Positions 47,684 to 56,667 of a DNA stretch of 64,000 nt are shown one piece after another. Both the position numbers and the translations under genes were made by a program. Below the pieces are notes generated by a model. It did no database searches. It was not told the origin of the DNA and saw only the letters and a program-made list of their open reading frames with translations. This DNA comes from Solobacterium sp. (lineage in GTDB: Bacteria > Bacillota_I > Bacilli_A > Erysipelotrichales > Erysipelotrichaceae). Location: assembly GCA_017469885.1 (NCBI GenBank), contig JAFUFO010000019.1, positions 1-64,000 of the forward strand. The letters are read 5' to 3'. Numbering within the stretch: the first letter of the stretch is position 1; every line of letters starts with the position of its first letter.

Positions 47684-49324
47684 ATGCGTAAACTGCAGAA
47701 AGGCTTCTGCACTGCAATGGCAGCTCTGATGGCTGCCACAACCCTTGCCGGATGTATGACAAAACCGACAACGACGCAGAATACAGGAAGCGCCAAAGTT
47801 GAGGCGCCGGAGGATATCTGGGCACCGTATGACGAAACAGTCGTCGTTACAACGATGGGTGAAGAGAACAGCGGAACCGAATTCCAGGGCGATGACGACT
47901 ACGGAAACAACCCCTGGTACCGTGCGTATAAGGAGCGTTTCAATATCGACCTTCAGAACAAGTGGATCAGCAATGACTACAGCACAAAGCTGAATCTTGC
48001 GATCGCAGACCGTGACATTGCGGATGTCTTCTATGTCGACTCCGCACGTCTTACCACACTGTATGAAGCAGGACTGATCATGAACCTTGAGGATGTCTTC
48101 GAGCGTTATGCGTCCGATACCCTCAAGCAGTACCGTAAGGATTATGCGGACACCTGGGAGACCGGTGAGTTCGACGGTCAGCTCTACGGCATGCCGCAGA
48201 TGAACTACGGTATCATCGACCAGTTCCAGTACATCTGGATCCGTCAGGACTGGATGAAGGAATGCGGCTTCGATGAGCCCAAGACCATGGACGATGTGAT
48301 CAAGATTGCGACAACATTCGCAGAAAAGTATGGCGGATACGCACTTCCGGAATGCCAGACGCTTGAAAACTTCTACCGTATCGCACTGGCATGGGGCGCA
48401 CATCCGGGCATCTGGGTCAAACAGGCTGACGGAACCATCGGCTACGGAACCATTCAGCCGGAGATGAAGGAAGCCCTCGCACAGTACACCGAGTGGTACA
48501 AGGAAGGCATCGTCAATCCGAACTTCACAACCCTGAACTGGGACAAGATGATGCAGGGAATGATCAACGGCGAATGCGGTGTCATTCCGTTTGCACAGTG
48601 GTTCGGATACAACCCGCTGCCGGATCTGATCAAGAACCAGGGACCGGAGGCAATCTTCTATCCGTATGAAATCCCGACCATTGACGGATCCCCGATCAAA
48701 GGCAGCGTCACCTTCAACAACAACGGTTACGTTGTTATCTCCAAGGACTGCCAGAATCCGGAAGCGATCATGAAGATCGTCAACTTCTATGTCTATACCG
48801 TAAATGATGCGGTCGGCAAGGAAAGCAATGAATATCTTTCCTCCCTCCACAGCTTCAACTATCCGAACGTTGTCCGCGGCACAAGAATCATCAACCCGAT
48901 GAATGACTACAACCAGTTCATTCAGGTCAAGGCTGCGTATGACGCATGGGCAAGAGGCGAAGAGGTTGATACCTCCGAGCTCGGCACAAACGTTTCGAAA
49001 TTCGAGAGCTGCGTCAACTGGAACACTTCGCAGGATCCCAACGGTGTCGGCGACTGGCTCCAGCAGGGTAATGATCGTTCCGCATACGGCATCGCGAAGA
49101 AGTATGTAGACGAAAAACAGTATGTGCAGGATGAGAAGTGGGGACCGGATACTCCGACGCTTCAGGCTGCAGGAAGCACACTGAACGATATCCTGATTGA
49201 AGGCTTCACAAAGATCATCATCGGCGAAAAACCGATTGACTACTTTGACGAAGTTGTCCAGCAGTGGAGAACTGCCGGCGGCGATAAGGCCACACAGGAA
49301 ATCAACGAAACCTACGGCGACTGA
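47684..49324 (+). CDS. Sugar ABC transporter substrate-binding lipoprotein
   Basis: The 546-aa product has a lipoprotein signal (LAGC, C24) and a large type 2 periplasmic-binding-protein fold typical of the LplA/YtcQ oligosaccharide group. Its position upstream of two matching permeases and an alpha-galactosidase suggests uptake of alpha-galactosides such as raffinose or melibiose, but the sugar is not proven. AAAAGGAG precedes the ATG at 47684. No ATPase gene is present in this locus. Confidence 0.92.
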   Translation: MRKLQKGFCTAMAALMAATTLAGCMTKPTTTQNTGSAKVEAPEDIWAPYDETVVVTTMGEENSGTEFQGDDDYGNNPWYRAYKERFNIDLQNKWISNDYSTKLNLAIADRDIADVFYVDSARLTTLYEAGLIMNLEDVFERYASDTLKQYRKDYADTWETGEFDGQLYGMPQMNYGIIDQFQYIWIRQDWMKECGFDEPKTMDDVIKIATTFAEKYGGYALPECQTLENFYRIALAWGAHPGIWVKQADGTIGYGTIQPEMKEALAQYTEWYKEGIVNPNFTTLNWDKMMQGMINGECGVIPFAQWFGYNPLPDLIKNQGPEAIFYPYEIPTIDGSPIKGSVTFNNNGYVVISKDCQNPEAIMKIVNFYVYTVNDAVGKESNEYLSSLHSFNYPNVVRGTRIINPMNDYNQFIQVKAAYDAWARGEEVDTSELGTNVSKFESCVNWNTSQDPNGVGDWLQQGNDRSAYGIAKKYVDEKQYVQDEKWGPDTPTLQAAGSTLNDILIEGFTKIIIGEKPIDYFDEVVQQWRTAGGDKATQEINETYGD

Positions 49325-49340
49325 TCATTAAGTGATTTAC

Positions 49341-49375
49341 ATACCGGCAGCGGAGCTTCCATACGCTGCCGGTAT
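49341..49375 (+). other. 12-bp perfect stem-loop after the binding-protein gene
   Basis: ATACCGGCAGCG (49341-49352) and CGCTGCCGGTAT (49364-49375) form a perfect stem without a T-run. Such structures typically stabilise the upstream mRNA so that the binding protein exceeds the permeases. Confidence 0.75.
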
Positions 49376-49403
49376 CCGTCATCTTCTGAAGAAGGAAAAA
49401 GAA

Positions 49404-50303
49404 ATGAAGAAAAAAAAGTTTAATATAAGCAGTTTGTGGCAATACTACCTGATGCTTGTGCCGGGAGTGATTCTGACCTTCATATTCAGTTACATTCCTC
49501 TGTACGGTGTAATCATCGCGTTTGAAAAATACAACGTCGGTATGGGATTTGCCTCACCGTGGGTCGGACTGGAAAACTTCCGTTATCTGTTCGCCCAGCC
49601 GACATTTACAAGAACGATCTGGAACACCTTGTACATCTCATTCTGGAAGCTTGCGCTCGGCATCGTTGTGCCGGTCACGATCGCGGTGCTTCTGAATGAA
49701 ATGGCTTCGGACAAGCTCAAGCGGTTCTATCAGACCCTGATCTATATTCCGAACTTTCTGTCCTGGATCATCATGGCCGGTGTCCTGATGGATATTCTGA
49801 GCAGCACCGGCGCGATCAACATGATCCTGATGAAACTGGGCTTTCCGGGTGTGGACTTCCTCGGAAACGCAAAGGTATTCCCTTGGACAATGATCATCAG
49901 TGATGTATGGAAAGGCTTCGGTTACGGAACCATCGTCTATCTTGCGGCGCTGACCGGAATTGACCCGAGTCTCTATGAATCGGCGATGCTGGATGGCGCA
50001 AACCGCTGGGAACAGATCAAAAACATCACTATCCCACTGTTAATGCCTACGGTTGTGCTGATGACCGTGCTGGCGCTCGGAAGTGTTCTGAACGCCGGCT
50101 TCGATCAGATCTACAACCTGTACAGCCCGGCGGTATGGGAAACGGCCGATATCATCGATACCTATGTCTACCGTCTCGGTATTCAGCAGGCGCAGTATTC
50201 CGTCGGTGCGGCGGTCGGTCTCTTCAAGTCCCTCGTTTCCGCAATCATGGTAATCGTGTCCTACAGACTGGCCGACAAACTTGCCGGCTACCGGATTCTG
50301 TAA
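49404..50303 (+). CDS. ABC transporter permease (LplB-type)
   Basis: The 299-aa product has six membrane segments and the cytoplasmic EAA loop (ESAMLDGANRWEQIKNITIPLLMP) that docks to the ATPase. It matches the LplB/UgpA group of carbohydrate permeases. I chose the ATG at 49404, preceded by AAGGA. It pairs with the next gene as the translocation channel. Confidence 0.93.
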   Translation: MKKKKFNISSLWQYYLMLVPGVILTFIFSYIPLYGVIIAFEKYNVGMGFASPWVGLENFRYLFAQPTFTRTIWNTLYISFWKLALGIVVPVTIAVLLNEMASDKLKRFYQTLIYIPNFLSWIIMAGVLMDILSSTGAINMILMKLGFPGVDFLGNAKVFPWTMIISDVWKGFGYGTIVYLAALTGIDPSLYESAMLDGANRWEQIKNITIPLLMPTVVLMTVLALGSVLNAGFDQIYNLYSPAVWETADIIDTYVYRLGIQQAQYSVGAAVGLFKSLVSAIMVIVSYRLADKLAGYRIL

Positions 50304-50319
50304 TGGAGGTACGGATCAT

Positions 50320-51198
50320 ATGAAAAAGAAACAGTTCTCACTGTATCAGCTGATCCTGATCATCGGACTCGGCATTATCTGTATTACATGCGTGCTTCCG
50401 TTTATTCACCTGCTTGCGGTATCCTTCTCCAGCAGCGCTGCGGTTGCGGCGGGCAGAGTAGGATTCTGGCCGGTGGAATTTACGGCCGCAAGCTATGAGT
50501 ATGTCATTACCGGCGGACGCTTCCTGCGTGCGATGGGTATTTCCATTGAGCGTGTCATTCTCGGAACACTTCTCAATATCGTTCTGATGATTCTCACCGC
50601 ATACCCGCTTGCGCACAATGATCTCCCCGGCCGCGGCATTCTCTCAGGCTTCTTCGTTCTGACCATGCTTATAGGAGGCGGTATGATTCCGACCTACCTG
50701 CTTGTCTCAGGACTCGGACTCAAGGATACGATCTGGGCGCTCGTTCTGCCCGGAGCGCTTCCGGTCTACAATATGATCATTCTTATGAACTTCATCCGCG
50801 GACTTCCTCCTGCACTGGAGGAGGCGGCCTGGATCGACGGCGCGTCCCCGTTCCAGACCCTCGTCTATGTTATCTTCCCGCTGCTCGGTCCGAGCCTTGC
50901 GACCGTCGGACTGTTCTCCATGGTCGGCCACTGGAACGACTGGTTTGCCGGAATGATCTACATGAGCGAACCGCTGAACTATCCGCTTCAGACATACCTT
51001 CAGACCCTGCTCGTTGACTTTGAAAAACTCCTGCAGTCGGATACCACCGGCAACATCCAGGATATTCTTTCCAAGATGAATGCCCGTACCGGCCGTGCGG
51101 CGCAGCTGTTCCTCGGCGCGCTGCCGATCATGCTGGTATATCCGTTCCTGCAGCGGTACTTCACAACGGGTCTGACGCTCGGAAGCGTTAAAGAATAA
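50320..51198 (+). CDS. ABC transporter permease (YtcP/LplC-type)
   Basis: The 292-aa product has six membrane segments and an EAA loop (EEAAWIDGASPFQTLVYVIFPLLGP). It is the second permease of the pair, in the MalG/UgpE-like group. GGAGGT precedes the ATG at 50320, which is 16 bp after the previous stop. As is common for this family, the ATPase (MsmK-like) is encoded elsewhere and not visible here. Confidence 0.93.
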   Translation: MKKKQFSLYQLILIIGLGIICITCVLPFIHLLAVSFSSSAAVAAGRVGFWPVEFTAASYEYVITGGRFLRAMGISIERVILGTLLNIVLMILTAYPLAHNDLPGRGILSGFFVLTMLIGGGMIPTYLLVSGLGLKDTIWALVLPGALPVYNMIILMNFIRGLPPALEEAAWIDGASPFQTLVYVIFPLLGPSLATVGLFSMVGHWNDWFAGMIYMSEPLNYPLQTYLQTLLVDFEKLLQSDTTGNIQDILSKMNARTGRAAQLFLGALPIMLVYPFLQRYFTTGLTLGSVKE

Positions 51199-51219
51199 CC
51201 CCATTTACCCATACTCCTG

Positions 51220-51244
51220 CCCTGCGGAGGACAGTGCCGCAGGG
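51220..51244 (+). other. Stem-loop between permease and YesL-like genes
   Basis: CCCTGCGG and CCGCAGGG pair around a 9-nt loop with no clear T-run, so it is more likely a processing or partial terminator structure. Confidence 0.55.
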
Positions 51245-51307
51245 TTGGAAGATGGGTTTCTTAAACAGAGGCAGTCGCAGATACTGCAGGATTGATTCGG
51301 AGGAAAC

Positions 51308-52087
51308 ATGCGCTTTTCAGGAACACCCAGACCGGATTTTGATTACATGCAGGAAGAGAAACGGGCCACCGGACTGAAACGGGTCTGGGAGGTTTTATCG
51401 CGGGATTATATCCGCCTGTATGTTGCAGGTCTGTTCAATGTGCTGACGCTGGTTCCCTTTGGCTTCCTGCTTGGATATGCGCAGGCGACCCACAGTATTC
51501 TGATTTCCATGCTTGGCGGAATACTCGGCGGAATAATCGCGGCACCCTGTTTCTATGGGATGTGTGATTCCCTGATGCGGAGTCTTCGCGATGACTACAC
51601 CGGTTGGTGGGAACAGTATCGGACATCGATCCGGGAAAACTGGAAAAGCACCCTGTTTCCGGGCGCTTTCTGGGGCATGATCTTCTCGCTTCAGTTTTTC
51701 ATCCTGATGCATCTGCATGTGCTGGACGGAGGAGTTCTGATCCTGGTATCGCTGTTTGTCAGTATTGCGGTATTCACCGGACTCTTCCTCTGGTTCATCT
51801 CCCAGCATGTCCTGATTCAGATCGGGTTTGCGGCGCTGTTTAAAAACAGCTTTCTGCTGTTCTTCCGGTTTTTTCCGAAGACTGTGGAAATTACAGCGGC
51901 GGCGCTGGTATATCTCGGACTGCTGTTAAGGATGTTTCCCAATTCGGTATTCCTTCTGATCTCGGCAGGCTTCTGGCTGCCGCTGCTCTGCATCTTTCTG
52001 ATCATCTATCCGTCACTGGATCAGATATTCAGTATTGAAACAACATTACAGAAACGGAAGAAATCTTCCGCAGAGAATGAGGATTAA
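51308..52087 (+). CDS. YesL-like (DUF624) membrane protein
   Basis: The 259-aa product has about five membrane segments and the DUF624 architecture of YesL, which accompanies sugar ABC permease operons in Bacillota. Its role is unknown, perhaps transporter assembly. It is preceded by GGAGGA and the next gene starts 4 bp after its stop. Confidence 0.85.
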   Translation: MRFSGTPRPDFDYMQEEKRATGLKRVWEVLSRDYIRLYVAGLFNVLTLVPFGFLLGYAQATHSILISMLGGILGGIIAAPCFYGMCDSLMRSLRDDYTGWWEQYRTSIRENWKSTLFPGAFWGMIFSLQFFILMHLHVLDGGVLILVSLFVSIAVFTGLFLWFISQHVLIQIGFAALFKNSFLLFFRFFPKTVEITAAALVYLGLLLRMFPNSVFLLISAGFWLPLLCIFLIIYPSLDQIFSIETTLQKRKKSSAENED

Positions 52088-52091
52088 TAAT

Positions 52092-54320
52092 ATGCCTGTT
52101 GTATTTAATGAACAAGCTTCGACAATTACCATCAACACAGAAAACACAAGCTATCAGATGAAGATCGGTCCATGCAGTATTCTGATGCACACCTATTACG
52201 GACCGCGCATCGACTGCGATGCGGGTTATGCGGTGTCCTACCGGGACCGCGGCTTCTCCGTCAATCCGTATGACTCCATTGAAAACCGGCGGGTTTCCTC
52301 GGACACGATGCCGCTGGAATACCCGTGCGAGGGAAGCGGCGATCACCGTGCCCCGGCCTTCAGCCTGCGGCGGAAAAACGGCGCCGTCGGCTGTGATCTG
52401 CGCTATGTGAATCACAGTATTCATGCAGGAAAGTACAGTCTTCCCGGACTGCCCGCGGTATATGCGGAAGAGGAAGAGGCGGAAACGCTTCTGGTTACCC
52501 TGCAGGATCAGTCCGCGCACATCACGGTAACCCTGCAGTACGGCATTCTGCCGAAGCTGGATATTATTACCCGCGCCGCATGTGTTGTAAATGACGGAGA
52601 CGAAACGGTATTTCTCGACAATGCGGCGAGCGCAAATGTCGACATCATTGCCGGAAACTGGGAACTGATTCACTTTTACGGAAGACATGCGGGCGAGCGC
52701 AATACCGCAAGAACGGAAATCGGCCAGCGCGAGATTGTGATCGGAAGCCGCAGAGGAATGAGCAGCCATCATGAGAACCCGTTTGTGATCCTTGCGGAGA
52801 GCGATACGACGGAACTGCACGGCCAGTGCATCGGCATGTGCTTTGTCTATAGCGGATCCTTCGCATGCAATGTATCGAAGGACGCGTTCGGAACCGTTCG
52901 CTCGGTCATGGGCATTCAGCCGGAACACTTCGATTATCCGCTGGAACCGGGTGAATCCTTCCAGGCGCCGGAAGTGATCCTTGCCTACAGCGGAAGCGGT
53001 CTTGGTCATCTGAGCCATCTGTATCACAAGGTGATTTCCGATCATATCTGCCGCGGTCCGTGGAGAAATGCGCGCCGCCCGGTTCTCATCAACAACTGGG
53101 AAGCCACCACCATGAACTTTGACGGCGATCTGATCGTTTCCATCGCAAAGAAAGCAGCTGAACTCGGTGTTGAAATGCTTGTTCTGGATGACGGATGGTT
53201 CGGCGCACGCAATACGGATATGGCAGGTCTTGGCGACTGGGTGGTCAATGAGAAGAAGCTCGGCTGCACAATGGGCGAGCTTGCGGACAAGATCCGCGCC
53301 ATGGGCATGAAATTCGGTCTCTGGATCGAACCGGAAATGGTCAATGAAGACAGTGATCTGTTCCGGACGCATCCTGACTACGCGCTGCGTATTCCGGGAA
53401 AAGATCCGGCGCTTGGAAGAAACCAGCTGGTGCTGGATTTCTCAAGAGAGGAAGTCGTGGACAATATCTTCGGACAGATTTCTAAAGTTCTCGATGAATG
53501 CAGAGCGGACTATGTGAAGATGGATATGAACCGTCCGATCGTGGATGTATATTCCGCCGTGGCGGAGTATCAGAGCCAGGGAAAGATTCTGTATAACTAC
53601 ATCAAAGGCGTATACCGCTTTATGGACCGTCTGCTGGAACGCTATCCGGATCTTCTGCTGGAAGGCTGTTCGGGAGGCGGCGGACGCTTTGACGCAGGCA
53701 TGCTGTACTACTGTCCGCAGATCTGGTGCAGTGACAACACGGACGCGATTGACCGGATCCGCATTCAGTACGGCACCAGCTTCTGTTATCCGCTGAAGAC
53801 GATGGGCGCGCATGTTTCTGCCGTACCCAACGGCGATACCAAGCGCTGCACGCCGATCCATACCAGAGGGGTTGTCGCAATGGAAGGCACCTTCGGCTAT
53901 GAACTGGATCTGAATCTGATCTCCGAATCCGAGATGGAAGAGGTGAAGGAACAGATCGTAACGTTCAAGAAATACTGGGATCTTCTCCACAACGGAACGT
54001 ACTACCGTCTTACCGATGTGATGAAGAACCGCTCCGAAGCCGCATGGATGATGGTTTCGGAAGATCAGAAGGAAGCGCTCGTCAATATTGTGGTGCTTGA
54101 TACGACAGGCAACTGCCCGAACCGGTATATCCGGTGCGCGGGACTTGACCCGATGGCGCAGTATGAGGATGAAAAGGGAACGGTATACTCCGGCAATGTG
54201 CTGATGACGATCGGACTTCCGATGCCTCTGAGGTATGTGCCGAATACCCAGTGGCGGGAGTTCGCACGGGAATATGACGCCTTCCAGATTCATCTTGTAA
54301 AACGGACCGTCAGCGCATAA
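52092..54320 (+). CDS. Alpha-galactosidase (GH36)
   Basis: The 742-aa product hydrolyses terminal alpha-1,6-galactose, as in melibiose and raffinose. The GH36 barrel is complete: DDGWFG, the WIEPEMVNEDSDLF block, the nucleophile aspartate in YVKMDMNR (D478) and the acid/base in CSDNTDA (D548), with an N-terminal beta-sandwich domain. No signal peptide is present, so it acts on imported sugar. The ATG at 52092 is 4 bp beyond the YesL stop, with GAGGAT upstream. Confidence 0.96.
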   Translation: MPVVFNEQASTITINTENTSYQMKIGPCSILMHTYYGPRIDCDAGYAVSYRDRGFSVNPYDSIENRRVSSDTMPLEYPCEGSGDHRAPAFSLRRKNGAVGCDLRYVNHSIHAGKYSLPGLPAVYAEEEEAETLLVTLQDQSAHITVTLQYGILPKLDIITRAACVVNDGDETVFLDNAASANVDIIAGNWELIHFYGRHAGERNTARTEIGQREIVIGSRRGMSSHHENPFVILAESDTTELHGQCIGMCFVYSGSFACNVSKDAFGTVRSVMGIQPEHFDYPLEPGESFQAPEVILAYSGSGLGHLSHLYHKVISDHICRGPWRNARRPVLINNWEATTMNFDGDLIVSIAKKAAELGVEMLVLDDGWFGARNTDMAGLGDWVVNEKKLGCTMGELADKIRAMGMKFGLWIEPEMVNEDSDLFRTHPDYALRIPGKDPALGRNQLVLDFSREEVVDNIFGQISKVLDECRADYVKMDMNRPIVDVYSAVAEYQSQGKILYNYIKGVYRFMDRLLERYPDLLLEGCSGGGGRFDAGMLYYCPQIWCSDNTDAIDRIRIQYGTSFCYPLKTMGAHVSAVPNGDTKRCTPIHTRGVVAMEGTFGYELDLNLISESEMEEVKEQIVTFKKYWDLLHNGTYYRLTDVMKNRSEAAWMMVSEDQKEALVNIVVLDTTGNCPNRYIRCAGLDPMAQYEDEKGTVYSGNVLMTIGLPMPLRYVPNTQWREFAREYDAFQIHLVKRTVSA

Positions 54321-54428
54321 CAACTGACACACAGCAGCGGTATCCCTTATTCTCTTCCTGTATGGAAAGAACGGGAGCCGCTGTTTCCTGCTTTCAGGAA
54401 ACGGACACTCGCAGAAAGGGCATACGAA

Positions 54429-55175
54429 ATGGCCAGTGAATATCTGAAATGGAAATACCGGAATGAACAGCCGGAAGAAAAACACGGTGATACGGGCCGG
54501 AACTGGAAGAACTGGTTTCATTATCACAAGTGGTTTCTGCTTGCCGGGGTGATTGTTCTGGGAATGCTGGGAAGTCTTTTTTCCGCGATGTTCGGGATCG
54601 GGAAAACAAAGCCTGATCTGGAAGTGGCGGCGGCTGTATCCGTCCTGCTTTCCGATGAGGACCTGCATTCCATGGAAGAACAGTTTGCGCATCTTGCCGG
54701 GGATTATAACCATGACGGAAAGATCGTTGTCAGAGTCCATTACTACCGGCTGAATGCGCCGGACCATACACCGGAAAACGATGATGAGGCGCGGATCTAT
54801 TATGCAAGTGAAATACAGCTTGCCGGAGATCTGGAGGAATGCGGCAGCTTTCTGTTTCTGATGGATGATCCAGACCGGTTTCAGAGGACCTTTCAGATTC
54901 TCTCCCTGAGGGACGGTTCTGAACCGGAAGAATATACGGATGCGTCCGGCTGTACGGTGCACCTTTCGGAAATCGAAGGGTTTTCGGAGATTCCCGCCGC
55001 AGAGAATCTGTATCTTGCGCGCCGGCGGTTTCCGAAAACGCAGACCGTAAAACACCTGTCTGAATGCGAAACAATGTGGAAATCAATCACGGAACATGTG
55101 ATCCGGAAAGTCCATGAAGAATTCAAGGGAGATCTCATCGTTACGGAAAACGGTGTTGCCGTATCGGATGATTAG
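54429..55175 (+). CDS. Membrane protein with a GH1-derived C-terminal end
   Basis: Residues 1-220 (one membrane segment at about 37-60, then an extracytoplasmic acidic domain) resemble a protein commonly found next to YesL-type loci. Residues about 222-248 (KVHEEFKGDLIVTENGVAVSDD) instead match the GH1 glycosidase region around its catalytic TENG motif (E240). The frame then hits TAG at 55173 and continues as GH1 sequence. So this looks like an in-frame fusion caused by a deletion into a former GH1 gene. Confidence 0.75.
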   Translation: MASEYLKWKYRNEQPEEKHGDTGRNWKNWFHYHKWFLLAGVIVLGMLGSLFSAMFGIGKTKPDLEVAAAVSVLLSDEDLHSMEEQFAHLAGDYNHDGKIVVRVHYYRLNAPDHTPENDDEARIYYASEIQLAGDLEECGSFLFLMDDPDRFQRTFQILSLRDGSEPEEYTDASGCTVHLSEIEGFSEIPAAENLYLARRRFPKTQTVKHLSECETMWKSITEHVIRKVHEEFKGDLIVTENGVAVSDD

Positions 55176-55394
55176 AGACGCGTGGAGTTTATCCGCAGAG
55201 CCCTCTCAGGGGTTGAGAACTGCATCAATGGCAGTATCCCGGTGAAGGGGTATTGTTACTGGAGCCTGATGGACAACTTCGAGTGGCAGAAGGGCTTCGG
55301 AATGATGTTCGGTCTGATTGCGGTGGACCGCAGCACACAGGAACGTACACCGAAGGAAAGTCTCTCTTATCTTGGAAGTTTTGCGGCAGAATAA
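55085..55394 (+). pseudogene. GH1 beta-glucosidase 3' remnant
   Basis: The frame carries the last roughly 95 residues of a GH1 enzyme: the catalytic TENG region, then after an in-frame TAG at 55173-55175 the conserved VKGYCYWSLMDNFEWQ and FGMMFGLIAVDRSTQERTPKESL blocks, ending normally. The N-terminal 350 or so residues expected for the family are missing, so it cannot be active. It lies in the same frame as the preceding membrane protein gene, showing how the fusion formed. A 55407-55435 terminator follows. Confidence 0.85.
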
Positions 55395-55406
55395 GTAAAA
55401 CACATG

Positions 55407-55436
55407 ACATGCCCTGATATTCGGGGCATGTTTTTC
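55407..55436 (+). terminator. Terminator of the alpha-galactoside operon
   Basis: ACATGCCC and GGGGCATGT pair around a short loop followed by TTTTT. Confidence 0.87.
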
Positions 55437-55524
55437 GTTGTTTCCGCAAAAGCAATTGCGAATGACGAATCATTCCGATTTAATAATGGTAGAACAGCAT
55501 TCTACAAAAGAAAGGCAAACAGAA

Positions 55525-56487
55525 ATGAAAATTGTAATTCTTGATGAATATCCGGAGAACCATGATGATCTGTCCTGGGACTGTCTGAAACCGTACGGAG
55601 ATCTGACCATTTACCGGGAAACCCCGTATGACAATGCCGTTGTCATCTCCCGCATCGGGGATGCGGAGATTGTTGTCACAAACAAGGTGCCGATCAATAA
55701 GGAAATCATGGATGCCTGCCCGAACATGAAATACATTGCCGTCATCGCGACAGGATACAACGTCATTGATGTGGAATACGCAAAACAGAAGGGCATCCCG
55801 GTATCCAATGTGCCGGCTTACGGCACCGAGGCAGTCGGTCAGTTTGCGATTGCCTTACTGCTGGAAATCTGTAATCGGATCGGCCATCATTCCGATGAAG
55901 TGCATAAAGGACGCTGGAGCGACAGCGGGGAATGGTGCTTCTGGGATTATCCGATCATGGACCTCTATGGCAAGACCATCGGTATCCTTGGCTTTGGCCG
56001 GATCGGTCAGGTAACCGGCCGGATTGCGAAAGCCTTCGGGATGCGGGTACTGGCCAATGACCTGTATGAGAATGAAAGCGGCAGGGCGATTGCGGAATAT
56101 GTGGACCGGGAGACGATCTTCAAAGAGTCGGACGTCATTGCGCTGCATTGTCCTCTGTTTGACGATACCCGTGGCATCATAAACAAAGACACCATCGCTA
56201 AGATGAAGGACGGTGTCATCATTATCAATAACGGACGCGGACCGCTCGTTGTGGATCAGGATCTTGCGGATGCGCTGGAGAGCGGAAAGGTCTATGCGGC
56301 AGGTCTCGATGTCATGTCGGAGGAACCGATCCGCAAGGACAACCCGTTATTAAAAGCCCCCAACTGCTTTATCACACCGCACATCAGCTGGGCTTCCATT
56401 GAAAGCCGCCGGCGCATTCTCTATACGACAAGAGACAATATTGCGGCCTTCCTGGAAGGCAAGCCGATCAACACGGTAAACATGTAA
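55525..56487 (+). CDS. D-2-hydroxyacid dehydrogenase
   Basis: The 320-aa product is an NAD-dependent dehydrogenase of the glycerate/hydroxypyruvate reductase group. The Rossmann motif GFGRIGQVTGRIAKAFG (about 150-166) and the catalytic Arg-Glu-His set are suggested by NNGRGPLVV (Arg), DVMSEEP (Glu) and FITPHISWAS (His). I start at the ATG at 55525, preceded by AAAGG; a longer frame to 55438 is not needed. It has its own downstream terminator. The substrate is unknown. Confidence 0.93.
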   Translation: MKIVILDEYPENHDDLSWDCLKPYGDLTIYRETPYDNAVVISRIGDAEIVVTNKVPINKEIMDACPNMKYIAVIATGYNVIDVEYAKQKGIPVSNVPAYGTEAVGQFAIALLLEICNRIGHHSDEVHKGRWSDSGEWCFWDYPIMDLYGKTIGILGFGRIGQVTGRIAKAFGMRVLANDLYENESGRAIAEYVDRETIFKESDVIALHCPLFDDTRGIINKDTIAKMKDGVIIINNGRGPLVVDQDLADALESGKVYAAGLDVMSEEPIRKDNPLLKAPNCFITPHISWASIESRRRILYTTRDNIAAFLEGKPINTVNM

Positions 56488-56508
56488 GAATTGCCAGATT
56501 GTTTTACG

Positions 56509-56537
56509 GACACCTCTGTACTGCAGGGGTGTCTTTT
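56509..56537 (+). terminator. Terminator after the D-hydroxyacid dehydrogenase
   Basis: GACACCTCTG and CAGGGGTGTC (allowing one G-T) are followed by TTTTATTT. Confidence 0.85.
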
Positions 56538-56578
56538 ATTTCCCGGGAGATTTCCGGGAAAATATGGCTTAAATACAG

Positions 56579-56622
56579 GCAAAACGGAACACAGACCTCC
56601 CGAATGTACGAGAGGTCTGTGT
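56579..56622 (-). terminator. Terminator of the M24-like gene
   Basis: ACACAGACCTC and GAGGTCTGTGT form an 11-bp stem followed on the minus strand by a T-containing run. Confidence 0.8.
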
Positions 56623-56667
56623 CAGTTGTGTCCTGTGTCTGTGGCGGTTCTGTCCCGGCAGAACGGA

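Noticed and set aside
47456-48850. A 464-codon minus-strand frame opposite the sugar-binding protein gene
   Set aside because: It is fully antisense to a well supported gene and has no domain.
52029-55055. Two long minus-strand frames (447 and 537 codons) opposite the alpha-galactosidase locus
   Set aside because: They are antisense shadows of the GH36 gene and of its neighbour, whose codons and motifs are convincing.
55173-55175. Reading through the TAG as a recoded codon
   Set aside because: The upstream part of the GH1 enzyme is missing, so a truncated pseudogene is the simpler explanation.
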